Source: Litoribrevibacter euphylliae
GTDB lineage: Bacteria > Pseudomonadota > Gammaproteobacteria > Pseudomonadales > Litoribrevibacteraceae
Length of the DNA: 64,000 bases
Direction: 5' to 3'
NCBI RefSeq assembly: GCF_042646085.1
Contig: NZ_JBHRSZ010000002.1
Location: 186,001-250,000 of the forward strand
Positions 17,100 to 25,418 of this stretch are shown here, in pieces; within the stretch, counting starts at the first letter, position 1, and each line of letters starts with the position of its first letter. Below the pieces are notes generated by a model. That model worked only from the letters and a program-made list of their open reading frames with translations, did no database searches and was not told the DNA's origin. A program made the position numbers and the translations under genes.

Positions 17100-18068
17100 C
17101 TAATCACAAACCTTTAACCAAGCCTGCCATCGCTCAGTATTAGCCGTCATCCAGAGTGACGCAGCACGTTCAACAGTGTGGCCTTGAATATCGACCCGAT
17201 AGGCCGCTTCAGATAAATCTTTGGTATTGAATTGAATGGCTTTAACGATCTGTGCGGAACAAGGAGAACGAGAATAAAACTGTCGAGATATGGTCTTTTT
17301 CAACCAACCATTTGCAGGGTTGCCACAATCCCAAAGGTATTCTTGATTTACTCCCCACTTGGGATCCGTCTCACATGCGGGGTCATAGATGGGGAACTGC
17401 ACAAACTCCCCTTCATAAATAACATCAACCCAGTTAGGTGACCAATTAAAGATCAACACTGGCTGTTGCGCTTTCATCGCCTGGTGAATTTTTTCATTCA
17501 ATGCGTTTCCGTCAGGTAACTCAACGACGGTGTAGTTTAATCTCAAAGCTCGTATTTTGACCCTATCAGGCTTTTCCCAAGGCCCGGCGTAATACACACC
17601 TTTACCTTTAGAATTGTCAGTCGCAAAGAGCTCCTCACAATCATTCAACGCTTCCCAATGAGGTAATCCAGGGCACAAGATAGAAACAAATGAAGGATAC
17701 CACCACTCTTCGCGCGTTCTGACATCATGGTTACCAGCATCGAGCAAACGACCTTGCGCCACCAGCTCATTAAACCGTTTCGCCATGGTGCCTTCCCAGA
17801 CTTCCATTTGAACATCAGCTTCACCACTGTTTAACAGAAACCACTGCCCTTTGGATTCGCTATCAAGGTACGTCACAGACATACCTTTTTCTTTTAAAAT
17901 GTTTCCTGTGATTTGAGTGATGACCTGCTGGCTCGTCCAATCCAGACGAAGCAAAGTCACAGACTCACGTTCTGAAACTGACTTCTCCTTCGTATCCAAG
18001 GTTTGCCCTAGAGATACAACAGGAAAAATCAGTAATAATCCAACAACCAAAGTTAAACAGATGTTCAT
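17100..18068 (-). CDS. Glycine betaine/proline-type (OpuAC) substrate-binding protein, orphan
   Basis: 322 residues with a Sec signal peptide (first about 21 residues, ending near SLGQT). The rest matches the OpuAC periplasmic-binding fold: LDWTSQQVITQITGNIL, GEADVQMEVWEG, WWYPSFV, PVLIFNWSPNWV and FPIYDPAC. Several tryptophans suit an aromatic cage for quaternary ammonium compounds. No permease or ATPase gene is adjacent, so it either serves a transporter elsewhere or is a sensor. It is followed upstream on the same strand by another binding protein with a 71-base gap, so they may be co-transcribed. Ligand assignment is by family only. Confidence 0.85.
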   Translation of the reverse strand: MNICLTLVVGLLLIFPVVSLGQTLDTKEKSVSERESVTLLRLDWTSQQVITQITGNILKEKGMSVTYLDSESKGQWFLLNSGEADVQMEVWEGTMAKRFNELVAQGRLLDAGNHDVRTREEWWYPSFVSILCPGLPHWEALNDCEELFATDNSKGKGVYYAGPWEKPDRVKIRALRLNYTVVELPDGNALNEKIHQAMKAQQPVLIFNWSPNWVDVIYEGEFVQFPIYDPACETDPKWGVNQEYLWDCGNPANGWLKKTISRQFYSRSPCSAQIVKAIQFNTKDLSEAAYRVDIQGHTVERAASLWMTANTERWQAWLKVCD

Positions 18069-18139
18069 AGATTATCCCTATTCAAGGTAATCAGACCTGT
18101 TTTATCACTCACCCAAATCTTTCATTAGAAACCAAAAGA

Positions 18140-18892
18140 TTATTGAACGTATTGAGAGCTGATAGCATCAGCTTCTCCGTTATTTTTAATGAACTCATAA
18201 GCGTTATTAAGCTCATTGACAATCTTAGTCTCCGTTTCAATATTAACTGCCAAATATAACGGCGTAGACTTGAATACTAAGACTTTTGCAAGGTCTTCAA
18301 TATCTTCCGACTCTGAGGCCAGATAAGGGCCTGACAAACCATCAGTAATCCAAAGATCAATCTGATCCAACATCAGTTTTCGAGGGTTCAGCGCATCGTT
18401 ATCAATGGTTACTACATTAAACCCTTGCTCAATCAAGTAATCGCTGAGTACATCACCTTTATAACCACCAATACGGTATTCCTTCGCTTCTTCCAGTGAC
18501 TTCAATTTAATTGATGATCCTGGTTTAGCAAACAATGTCCATTCAATTTCTGTTAAAGGTCCTACCCAATGAAAATAAGGTTTTCTCTCATCTGTCTGTG
18601 CCGTACAAAAGATCCCATGATTAGGTCGCTTCTGAGCACGGCTTAGCCCTGTAGCCCACGGTCTTAACTTTAATGAAAAATCCACATCTGAATGCTTTAG
18701 CATGGCTTTCACCAACTCAGTACAAAGCCCTGAAATATCGTCTGCTTTATGGGCGAAAGGTTTACCAGAATTAGACATATTGTAAGGTGGGTAATTCTCT
18801 GTATAGAGCCTGAGTTTTTCTTCCCCGACTGAAACAGAAGAAAAGAACGCCAATATCAGAGCAATGAACCCAACTTGAAATTTAACTTGCAT
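18140..18892 (-). CDS. Periplasmic substrate-binding protein, family 3 (PBPb-like)
   Basis: 250 residues with a Sec signal peptide (cleavage probably near VSVGEEK). The mature part starts KLRLYTENYPPYNM, the typical first strand of amino-acid-type binding proteins. It continues with SGLCTELVKAML, the FCTAQTDERKPYFHWVGP block and a C-terminal GEADAISSQYVQ. ATG 18892 has GAGG 6 bases upstream. No transporter partner is present. Such short orphan members are common near sensors and cyclases in marine gammaproteobacteria; the ligand is unknown. Confidence 0.85.
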   Translation of the reverse strand: MQVKFQVGFIALILAFFSSVSVGEEKLRLYTENYPPYNMSNSGKPFAHKADDISGLCTELVKAMLKHSDVDFSLKLRPWATGLSRAQKRPNHGIFCTAQTDERKPYFHWVGPLTEIEWTLFAKPGSSIKLKSLEEAKEYRIGGYKGDVLSDYLIEQGFNVVTIDNDALNPRKLMLDQIDLWITDGLSGPYLASESEDIEDLAKVLVFKSTPLYLAVNIETETKIVNELNNAYEFIKNNGEADAISSQYVQ

Positions 18893-19339
18893 GTAACACC
18901 TCGTTGTCCGTAACTACCTACGATGGATTAGCCGAACGCATTAAATAGTTTGTTGATTCCAGTGTAGTTAATGATCAGATAATGATTAACTCACTGCCTC
19001 TTTATATAGTTGTTCACACAACGCCATCTCCAATATCCACCCGCGCTGGCCTAAGAAACTACTGCTGATTTCAATCCCGAAATCAAATCTCTTATTCATG
19101 TTTGTAAGCAATTCTTACAAAAAACACCTACAAAATGAGTCAGCAGACACAAAAGAACCGCATTGATTACTCAATGCGGTTCCAAAATTCTATCGATAGC
19201 GTGTCACAACATATAAAGGGCGCCAAAGATACAGATGCTCTTTCGCTTTTAATAAGATCTTTATTGTTACAAATTATTAAAGTGAGACATACTTTAAGTT
19301 TTTAGCGCCAACCTGACTTCTAGTTTGGTTAGAATCTCT
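18893..19339. other. 447-base intergenic region
   Basis: It contains the upstream region of the 18140 gene and one clear terminator hairpin at 19155-19182. I see no coding frame with a ribosome binding site and no RNA gene I can name. Short dyads such as TGTAAG-N6-CTTACA near 19105-19122 are present and unexplained. Confidence 0.5.
19151..19182 (-). terminator. Rho-independent terminator downstream of a binding-protein gene
   Basis: Perfect 12-bp stem GAACCGCATTGA/TCAATGCGGTTC with a 4-base loop. On the minus strand it is followed by TTTT. It lies about 160 bases past the stop of the gene at 19340. Confidence 0.75.
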
Positions 19340-20077
19340 TTAGTTAACGTATTTTTTTAGAATCGCTTCATACTGACCTGATTCCTTCAATTGCTTTAAA
19401 CCTTTATTGAAATCATCTCTGTGCTGCTGACGTCGAAAACCGACCTTGTAGTGACTTGGTTCGAATATTTCATGAATGGTTACGTCAGAATCGGTTTTAA
19501 CTTTTTGCTCAGCGGCTCGGAAATATTTAAAAATATTGATGTCCATCACCACGCTTTCGACGCGTTCCGCGAACAGCATGGTTATTTGCTTACTTTGCTT
19601 GGCCTTTTCACTGTAACGCTTATTTGACGATGCCATATTAGCAAACTGACCACCGAGATATTTTGTTGCATCCTGAAACGCAATCACTGAACGACTCGAA
19701 AGATCCGCTACTGAATTGATTGGAAACTTATTGACCGCGAGCGACACCGCCACATTTTGATAAGTAATATGAGAATCCGAATAATGAACATTATTTAAGC
19801 CGGATGATTCAGTTACAGTCAGAGCTGCATCAGAAGCCCCCTCCTCGACCGATTTAGGAACCCGCCCGAACGGCAAATACACGGGTTCTGAAGTATGTCC
19901 GGATAGCCTTAGTGCTTCTCTGACAATGTCCAATTCCATACCTGAATCATTATCAGCAATCACATACGGTGGTAACGCCAAACCAACCGCAAGTTTCAAG
20001 TGATCAGCAAAAAGTGACGAGGAGAACAAGGAAATTAGAAGGGTTACAACGGAAGGCAAAAATAATGATCGAGTCAT
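19340..20077 (-). CDS. Periplasmic substrate-binding protein, family 3 (PBPb-like)
   Basis: 245 residues: Sec signal peptide ending near SSSLFAD, then LKLAVGLALPPYVIADNDSGMELDIVREAL, a standard family-3 binding protein opening, and a C-terminal LKQLKESGQYEAILKKY. The longest frame begins at TTG 20086; ATG 20077 is preferred since the GGAG upstream is too close to the TTG. It is the third orphan binding protein in 3 kb and is only distantly similar to its neighbour. Ligand unknown. Confidence 0.85.
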   Translation of the reverse strand: MTRSLFLPSVVTLLISLFSSSLFADHLKLAVGLALPPYVIADNDSGMELDIVREALRLSGHTSEPVYLPFGRVPKSVEEGASDAALTVTESSGLNNVHYSDSHITYQNVAVSLAVNKFPINSVADLSSRSVIAFQDATKYLGGQFANMASSNKRYSEKAKQSKQITMLFAERVESVVMDINIFKYFRAAEQKVKTDSDVTIHEIFEPSHYKVGFRRQQHRDDFNKGLKQLKESGQYEAILKKYVN

Positions 20078-20300
20078 CTTTCTCAATACTCCAAATTAAC
20101 GCCGTCCCTCATGGCACTTCGGAAAGATCCATCAAAATCGAGTATAGATTGCTATTTTTGCCTCTGCCATTTTGAGTTATCGCTTAAGGCATGTATAGAC
20201 ATTATCTGAAAGTACAGCTCACTTTCATCAACACAACAAAAAAATGCGCTTCACTTAGAAAACCAAGCACACTAAAACAAACCTTGTTACCTACAAACAA

Positions 20301-20489
20301 TCAATCAGCACTTTTACCTTCAAGCTTGGCTTCAAGTTTTTCCAGAATGTTCTGTAATTTTGTTAATTCGTGCTCTCGTTGATTGGCAAGCTCACGGGTA
20401 TTTGAAACCAACAAATCCAACTGATCTGCCGTCGCATGCCCATTAGCCGCAGCTTTTTCAATTTCTTCAAGGCTCATTAACTGCTTCAT
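20301..20489 (-). CDS. Small coiled-coil protein
   Basis: 62 residues, no recognised family. The second half (TRELANQREHELTKLQNILEKL region) is a strong amphipathic heptad pattern, so it is probably a small oligomeric helical protein. The ribosome binding site is weak (GGG in GGGTAG before ATG 20489); a second ATG lies 4 codons in. No signal or membrane segment. It could be an over-call, but the composition is protein-like. Confidence 0.5.
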   Translation of the reverse strand: MKQLMSLEEIEKAAANGHATADQLDLLVSNTRELANQREHELTKLQNILEKLEAKLEGKSAD

Positions 20490-20589
20490 AACACTACCCA
20501 GCGGTGGCTGTAGAATCCTCTTTAATTATGGTTGTTATCCTAGAAAAAGGAAGGAATATGAAGGTCAGGGAAGAAGGAAAGACGATGAA

Positions 20590-21135
20590 TTAGCTCGCTA
20601 ATTCTATAAACAAAGCAATCAACGCTCCGCCGAAGAAAAGCCAAGCACTGATCGTCAGTTCACTGTAAGCGTGGCTGAGATTTGTCTGCTTAGCATTAGC
20701 CAACTGCTCAAGAGCTTCTATAACAGACAAATACGCTTCAGCCATAGTGTCCTTTTGTGCATCCTCACTGCTAATAAGTAATTGATGAATGGCCTTGATG
20801 TCTGATTGTTTTGAGTCCATCCCTAACTTAAATGCAAGAATTGCGTGCCCCCAAGCACACACCAAACAAAACACGGTAAACAGATAAAACGCCAGAAAAC
20901 CCCAAGCCAATGGACTAACAGGGTGAAAGATACTTTCTCGTTCAAGGTATCCCACAAATACGACAGAAAGAATCAGGAAGGTAAGGAAAACCACCGACTG
21001 AAAACTTCTGGTATCCAGCTCGGAAATTCTTCCCTGCTCCTCAGAGTATTTATCTCTTAAACAATCAGAAATATTGATATCTAACCTCACCAGAAAGAAT
21101 CTAAAAAGAAAGAAGCCTATGCCACGTCTACACAA
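20590..21135 (-). CDS. Hypothetical membrane protein with three transmembrane segments
   Basis: Up to 181 residues, not recognised. Hydrophobic segments lie at about residues 46-65 (SVVFLTFLILSVVFVGYL), 74-103 (WGFLAFYLFTVFCLVCAWGH...) and 160-178 (AWLFFGGALIALFIEL). A hydrophilic helical stretch between the second and third segments probably faces the cytoplasm. The start is doubtful: the longest frame begins at TTG 21135 with no visible ribosome binding site, and a GTG at 21090 removes a Phe-rich leader. It is divergent from nhaR. Confidence 0.6.
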   Translation of the reverse strand: MCRRGIGFFLFRFFLVRLDINISDCLRDKYSEEQGRISELDTRSFQSVVFLTFLILSVVFVGYLERESIFHPVSPLAWGFLAFYLFTVFCLVCAWGHAILAFKLGMDSKQSDIKAIHQLLISSEDAQKDTMAEAYLSVIEALEQLANAKQTNLSHAYSELTISAWLFFGGALIALFIELAS

Positions 21136-21292
21136 GGGTTCTTATCATTAAAACTAGCATAGCCAACTATAAGCAAAAGATTGCATACTCTGTTATCTTC
21201 GAGTTTTCCGTCGAATACCTACCTAAATCCTCGTATATATCTTACTATTACTTACCGTTAATCTTAGGAAATGAATCCAGCTAGGAGGCTTT

Positions 21293-22201
21293 ATGCAACA
21301 CCTTAACTACAACCATTTATTGTATTTTTGGACCGTAGCCAAAGAAGGTAGCATTGCAAAAGCCGCAGACTCCTTACATCTCACCCCACAAACCATTAGT
21401 GGTCAGCTGAAAACATTTGAAGAAAGCATTGGCGAGCCACTCTTTCAACGAGCAGGTAGAGGTTTGCTCATTACGGAAATGGGTCGTGTTGTTGAACAAT
21501 ATGCGAATGAAATATTCAGCTTGGGGTCAGAACTGACACAGAAAGTCAAAAGTAAACAACCCGGTACTCAAACAATCTTCAACGTGGGTATCGTTAATTC
21601 AATCCCCAAACTAATCGCTTATAAAGTACTTGAACCAGCCCTACAACTAGATGAGCCTATTAAGATTATATGTAAAGAAGGCGATCTGGATGATCTCTTA
21701 GGAGACCTCGCCGTTCACAAGTTAGATCTTGTGTTATCAGACCGAAGCATTTCCACTGAACTTAACGTCAAAGCTTATAGCCATGAATTAGGTTCAAGCG
21801 AACTCTCGTTTTTTGGTACAGAGCAATTACGAAAAGAATACAGCGGTGCTTTTCCGAAGTGTTTAGATGGTGCTCCGGTATTGCTACCTATGAATAATCA
21901 TGCGTTGCGACGCAGACTAGATGATTGGTTCGATCAAGAAGGTATCACACCACGAGTTATCGCGGAGTTTGATGACAGTGCTTTGTTAAAGGTATTTGGC
22001 GAAGGAGGTACTGGATTCTTCCCTGCCCCAACAGCCATGAAACCGCAGATTGAAGCTATGTATCAAGTGAAAGCCATCGACAAGATAAACAACGTCAACG
22101 AACACTTTTTCCTTATATCACCCGAACGAAAAATTAAACATCCTGCTGTGGTTGCTATCACCGAAACAGCTTTATTTTCCCTACCATCAATAATCCAATA
22201 G
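21293..22201 (+). CDS. nhaR: LysR-family transcriptional activator NhaR
   Basis: 302 residues. The N-terminus NYNHLLYFWTVAKEGSIAKAADSLHLTPQTISGQLKTFEE is nearly diagnostic of NhaR (compare E. coli NYNHLYYFW...LTPQTITGQI), a winged helix-turn-helix LysR domain followed by a substrate-binding domain. In E. coli NhaR senses sodium and activates nhaA. Here the Mrp antiporter operon lies 0.8 kb downstream on the same strand, a likely target. AGGAGG lies 4 bases before ATG 21293. Confidence 0.92.
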   Translation: MQHLNYNHLLYFWTVAKEGSIAKAADSLHLTPQTISGQLKTFEESIGEPLFQRAGRGLLITEMGRVVEQYANEIFSLGSELTQKVKSKQPGTQTIFNVGIVNSIPKLIAYKVLEPALQLDEPIKIICKEGDLDDLLGDLAVHKLDLVLSDRSISTELNVKAYSHELGSSELSFFGTEQLRKEYSGAFPKCLDGAPVLLPMNNHALRRRLDDWFDQEGITPRVIAEFDDSALLKVFGEGGTGFFPAPTAMKPQIEAMYQVKAIDKINNVNEHFFLISPERKIKHPAVVAITETALFSLPSIIQ

Positions 22202-22499
22202 AAGACTCACTTACCCAACCATATAAACTGGTTAGACCTCTCCCAACACACCAACCATCAGATTTTTCCGAACTATCCATCTAAAATTATCGAATTTTCT
22301 TTAAAACAAACGTGAGATTTAATCGTTTGATAAGTTTTCTATGATCCTATCAACACTGATACGTGCGCTGTACCAGCCTCCTTTGATGCTCAGTCTCAGC
22401 CTTCGTAACAATCACACAGCAGTGTTGAAAACAATTATTTATGAAGTAATGAAATCAATATTCATGAGAAACCGACAACAATAATTAAGGGTTTTAAGA
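22202..22499 (+). other. Intergenic region between nhaR and the Rap1a-like gene
   Basis: A 298-base A+T-rich stretch. I see no terminator hairpin with a T-run, no RNA gene and no convincing small frame. It presumably holds the promoter of the following gene. Confidence 0.4.
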
Positions 22500-22913
22500 A
22501 TGAAAGATCAGCTACATAACATAATGAAATCGTTACTCACAGCTATACTATTAGCGTTCTCACTAACCTCCTTCGCTACAGAAACAAAGAACACTCAAAC
22601 ATCTGATGTCATATGTTCCAACGAACCAAACAATCCAAAGCTCTGCGCTCAATACGTCAGGGGTTACTTGGATGCATTACAGCAAATACATAACCATAAA
22701 CAAGAGTTAGACTCGTCTTCATTTGAAGAACGCGCTTTCAGAACACGAGTGGGGATAACCAACAGAACGCTCCCAGCCACAGCCAGTCTCGATGTATGTC
22801 TACCGAGCGAAATCAGCGACAGTGAATTGAATAAAATTTTAACATCAAGGAGCAAAGAACTGCCGATGGAAATCGCAGTTCTCAAAGTAATTCAAGCTAA
22901 ATACCCATGCTAA
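22500..22913 (+). CDS. Rap1a/Tai-like secreted protein
   Basis: 137 residues with a signal peptide (hydrophobic SLLTAILLAFSLTSFA, cleavage near residue 26). The mature part has the Rap1a/Tai layout: an N-terminal Cys-containing LCAQYVRGYLDAL helix, a central DVCLPSEISDSELNKIL block (normally F/V-C-x-P) and a C-terminal AVLKVIQAKYPC. The paired cysteines probably form disulfides in the periplasm. Tai/Rap proteins are known as immunity proteins to type VI amidases, but the domain is also widespread without effectors, and none is seen here. An internal ATG 8 codons in is an alternative start. The 79-base gap to mrpE leaves co-transcription open. Confidence 0.75.
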   Translation: MKDQLHNIMKSLLTAILLAFSLTSFATETKNTQTSDVICSNEPNNPKLCAQYVRGYLDALQQIHNHKQELDSSSFEERAFRTRVGITNRTLPATASLDVCLPSEISDSELNKILTSRSKELPMEIAVLKVIQAKYPC

Positions 22914-22992
22914 CGAGGGTAAAAGCTACAATGAAAATAACTCTGACTTGCTCTATGTTCAAAGAAGGATCAATAAAAGAGATGGAGTATTA

Positions 22993-23469
22993 ATGCATTT
23001 AGGCAAATGGGCTACGTTACTTTCTGTATTCTGGTTGTTGCTCTCTGGCTACATCCAGCCTTTACTGCTTACTTTTGGTGTCATTTCGGTTTTTATCGTA
23101 CTTGTGGTTTTAAAACGAATGGATGCCGTTGATCAGGAGCCCAAATACGCGGGAGCAGGTTATCAAACCATTCGCTATTTCACTTGGCTGTTAGGTCAGA
23201 TAGCCCTCTCTAGCCTCCATGTCACCAAACTGATTTGGGGATCGTCTAAGCAAGTATCCCCAGCCCTAGCCAAGATACCCGTTGCAAATATCCCGCCTAA
23301 ACATCGCGTTCTTTATGCCAACTCAATCACCCTAACCCCTGGCACTCTCAGTGTCGATCTTAAAGACGGAGAAATCACGGTTCATGCGTTGCAGGAGTCA
23401 TCCATAGAAGAGCTTAAGCAGGGACAAATGGAAAAGAAAATTACGGAAATTTGGGGCAAAAATAAATGA
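22993..23469 (+). CDS. mrpE: Mrp antiporter subunit E
   Basis: 158 residues: two N-terminal transmembrane segments and a soluble C-terminal domain with ANIPPKHRVLYANSITLTPGTLSVDL, the MrpE/MnhE signature (NSITLTPGT). ATG 22993 has GGAG 5 bases upstream; a longer frame from 22948 adds 15 atypical residues. It is first in a nine-gene operon, mrpE-F-G-(A'B)-C-D-D2-small-D3, whose genes overlap or nearly touch. MrpE is an accessory membrane subunit of the multi-subunit monovalent cation/proton antiporter. Confidence 0.93.
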   Translation: MHLGKWATLLSVFWLLLSGYIQPLLLTFGVISVFIVLVVLKRMDAVDQEPKYAGAGYQTIRYFTWLLGQIALSSLHVTKLIWGSSKQVSPALAKIPVANIPPKHRVLYANSITLTPGTLSVDLKDGEITVHALQESSIEELKQGQMEKKITEIWGKNK

Positions 23470-23732
23470 CAGAACTTCTAGCCGCGGTCTGCATTGCTAT
23501 TCTGGTCGTAATGGCACTGGCTCTGGCCAGAGCGTTTAAAGCACCCACCGTCTATGACCGTATTCTCGGCGTCAATATGTTCGGCACCAAAACCGTACTC
23601 TTTATTGCCGCAGTAGGCTTTCTGATGGGACGCCCAGACTTTCTGGACATCGCCATTGTGTATGCACTTATTAATTTTATCGGGATGGTCGCGGTTCTTA
23701 GGTTCTTTGAATACACCGCACCTATTGAATAG
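23466..23732 (+). CDS. mrpF: Mrp antiporter subunit F
   Basis: 88 residues with three transmembrane helices. The ARAFKAPTVYDRILGVNMFGTKTVLFIAA segment is typical of MrpF/MnhF. The start ATG overlaps the mrpE stop as ATGA, indicating translational coupling. Confidence 0.93.
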   Translation: MTELLAAVCIAILVVMALALARAFKAPTVYDRILGVNMFGTKTVLFIAAVGFLMGRPDFLDIAIVYALINFIGMVAVLRFFEYTAPIE

Positions 23733-23755
23733 CTCATTAATTGTATTGGATAAAT

Positions 23756-24085
23756 ATGTTTGTCTTAGACATAGTTAGTAGCATCTTGCTTGTGGCGGGT
23801 GTATTTTTTGGATTGAGCGGCGCCATCGGGCTTTTTAAGTTTCCTGACTTTTTTACTCGTGTGCATGCGTCCAGCGTCACGGATTCAATCGCAGCGATAT
23901 TGATCATCGGCGGCCTTATGTTGCAAACCGCTTTCGACCTCAATACTGCAAAGCTCTTATTTATCCTGATCTTTCTTATGATCACCAGCCCCACGGCCTC
24001 TCATGCACTAGCCAAATCAGCCAGACATGGTGGCCTGTTAACACTGGCGGAAAAAAGTAAGACGCAACAGGAGCATACACACTGA
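23756..24085 (+). CDS. mrpG: Mrp antiporter subunit G
   Basis: 109 residues, three transmembrane helices. The GAIGLFKFPDFFTRVHASSVTDS motif is the MrpG/MnhG signature (FPDFxxRxHA). The longest frame starts at TTG 23741; ATG 23756 with GGA 5 bases upstream is preferred. The 23-base gap after mrpF is the only gap of note within the operon. Confidence 0.93.
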   Translation: MFVLDIVSSILLVAGVFFGLSGAIGLFKFPDFFTRVHASSVTDSIAAILIIGGLMLQTAFDLNTAKLLFILIFLMITSPTASHALAKSARHGGLLTLAEKSKTQQEHTH

Positions 24086-25065
24086 TGGCAGAACTTATTG
24101 ATCTGGTATTGTTGGCGATGCTCGCACTTACCGCTTTAAGAGTTATCTTCCTTAAAGATTTATTTGCTGTTGTTATGCTGTTTGGTATCTACAGTTTCCT
24201 GTCTGCATTGATCTTTGTAAGTTTGGACGCTGTTGATGTCGCCTTTACTGAAGCCGCTGTTGGTGCAGGTATATCAACGGTATTAATGCTCGGCACACTG
24301 GCCTTAACAGGTCGAAAAGAGAAAGAAAGTAAGCACTCATCAGTCCTCCCCCTTATCGTGGTTCTTGTCACTGGCGCAGCCTTAATTTATGGCACGCTAG
24401 ACATGCCTCCCTTTGGCAATCCGGATAACCCGATCCACCAACATGTGGCCCCTCGCTATATTGAAGAGTCGCCAAAAGAAGTCGGATTACCCAATATGGT
24501 GACGTCCGTATTAGCCAGTTATCGCGGCTTCGACACCTTTGGGGAAACAGTGGTGGTGTTCTCTGCAGCGATTGGTGTCATTGCGTTGCTCGGCATCAGA
24601 AGACGAGAAGAAGATGAAGCTCCAGAATCCGGGTTCAAAGCACATCGCGTACTCCGTAATGTCGCTAAGCTGATTATCCCGTTGGTGATTCTTTTTGCAT
24701 TGTACGTACAGTTTCATGGGGACTTTGGGCCGGGCGGTGGTTTCCAAGCAGGAGTTATTGCCGCAGCAGCCTTCATTCTCTATGCCTTGGTATTTGGATT
24801 ACCCCATTCCTACGCCGTTATTGGGCCGAAGTTTTTACAGGTATTGGCTCCGCTCGGTGTTCTACTATACGCCAGCGTCGGCCTCTATAGTATGCTCAAC
24901 GGCGGCCACTTCCTCGACTACAACAAGCTCGCCACAGACCCAGTTGCGGGCCAACATTACGGCATCATTATCATTGAGTTAGGTGTTGGAATTACCGTTT
25001 TCGCGGTGATGCTGAGTTTATTTTATGCCTTTGCCAGTCAGATAGAGAGGTCAAACGTCCAGTGA
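24085..25065 (+). CDS. Fused MrpA-C-terminal (DUF4040) and MrpB subunit
   Basis: 326 residues in two parts. Residues about 1-95 form three membrane helices with AVDVAFTEAAVGAGISTVLMLG, the MrpA C-terminal/MbhD-type (DUF4040) signature. Residues about 190-320 form an MrpB/MnhB domain with VQFHGDFGPGGGFQAGVIAAAAFILYAL. The large NuoL-like part of canonical MrpA is missing here and is presumably supplied by one of the separate NuoL/N-like subunits downstream. The start overlaps the mrpG stop by one base. Confidence 0.92.
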   Translation: MAELIDLVLLAMLALTALRVIFLKDLFAVVMLFGIYSFLSALIFVSLDAVDVAFTEAAVGAGISTVLMLGTLALTGRKEKESKHSSVLPLIVVLVTGAALIYGTLDMPPFGNPDNPIHQHVAPRYIEESPKEVGLPNMVTSVLASYRGFDTFGETVVVFSAAIGVIALLGIRRREEDEAPESGFKAHRVLRNVAKLIIPLVILFALYVQFHGDFGPGGGFQAGVIAAAAFILYALVFGLPHSYAVIGPKFLQVLAPLGVLLYASVGLYSMLNGGHFLDYNKLATDPVAGQHYGIIIIELGVGITVFAVMLSLFYAFASQIERSNVQ

Positions 25066-25418
25066 GCTTCATCCTCGATTATTACAACTACTGGATCGTC
25101 GTATTTCTAATGATGACCGGTTTTTACATTGTGATTTCAGCTAACAACTTGGTTAAAAAAGTCGTTGGCCTGAACATCTTCCAAACCTCCGTATTTATGC
25201 TTTATATCTCAATGGGCAAAGTCACCGGAGGAACAGCGCCGATCGTCACCGAAGGCGTCACGCTGTATTCAAACCCCTTGCCCCATGTTTTGATTCTCAC
25301 CGCGATTGTGGTCGGAGTCGCCACGACAGCGGTTGGGCTTTCTTTAATTGTTCGTATTAAACGAGCCTATGGCACTGTTGAAGAGAACGAATTTGAAAAC
25401 AAGGACGATGCCATCTAA
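25062..25418 (+). CDS. mrpC: Mrp antiporter subunit C (NuoK-like)
   Basis: 118 residues, three transmembrane helices. VVGLNIFQTSVFMLYISMG and PLPHVLILTAIVVGVATTAVGLSLI match MrpC/MnhC, the homologue of complex I NuoK. It starts at GTG overlapping the previous stop as GTGA, with GAGAGG upstream. Confidence 0.93.
   Translation: MSFILDYYNYWIVVFLMMTGFYIVISANNLVKKVVGLNIFQTSVFMLYISMGKVTGGTAPIVTEGVTLYSNPLPHVLILTAIVVGVATTAVGLSLIVRIKRAYGTVEENEFENKDDAI

Noticed and set aside
22500..22913. Type VI secretion immunity/effector pair
   Set aside because: The Rap1a/Tai-like protein has no amidase effector or secretion gene beside it, so an immunity call is unsupported.
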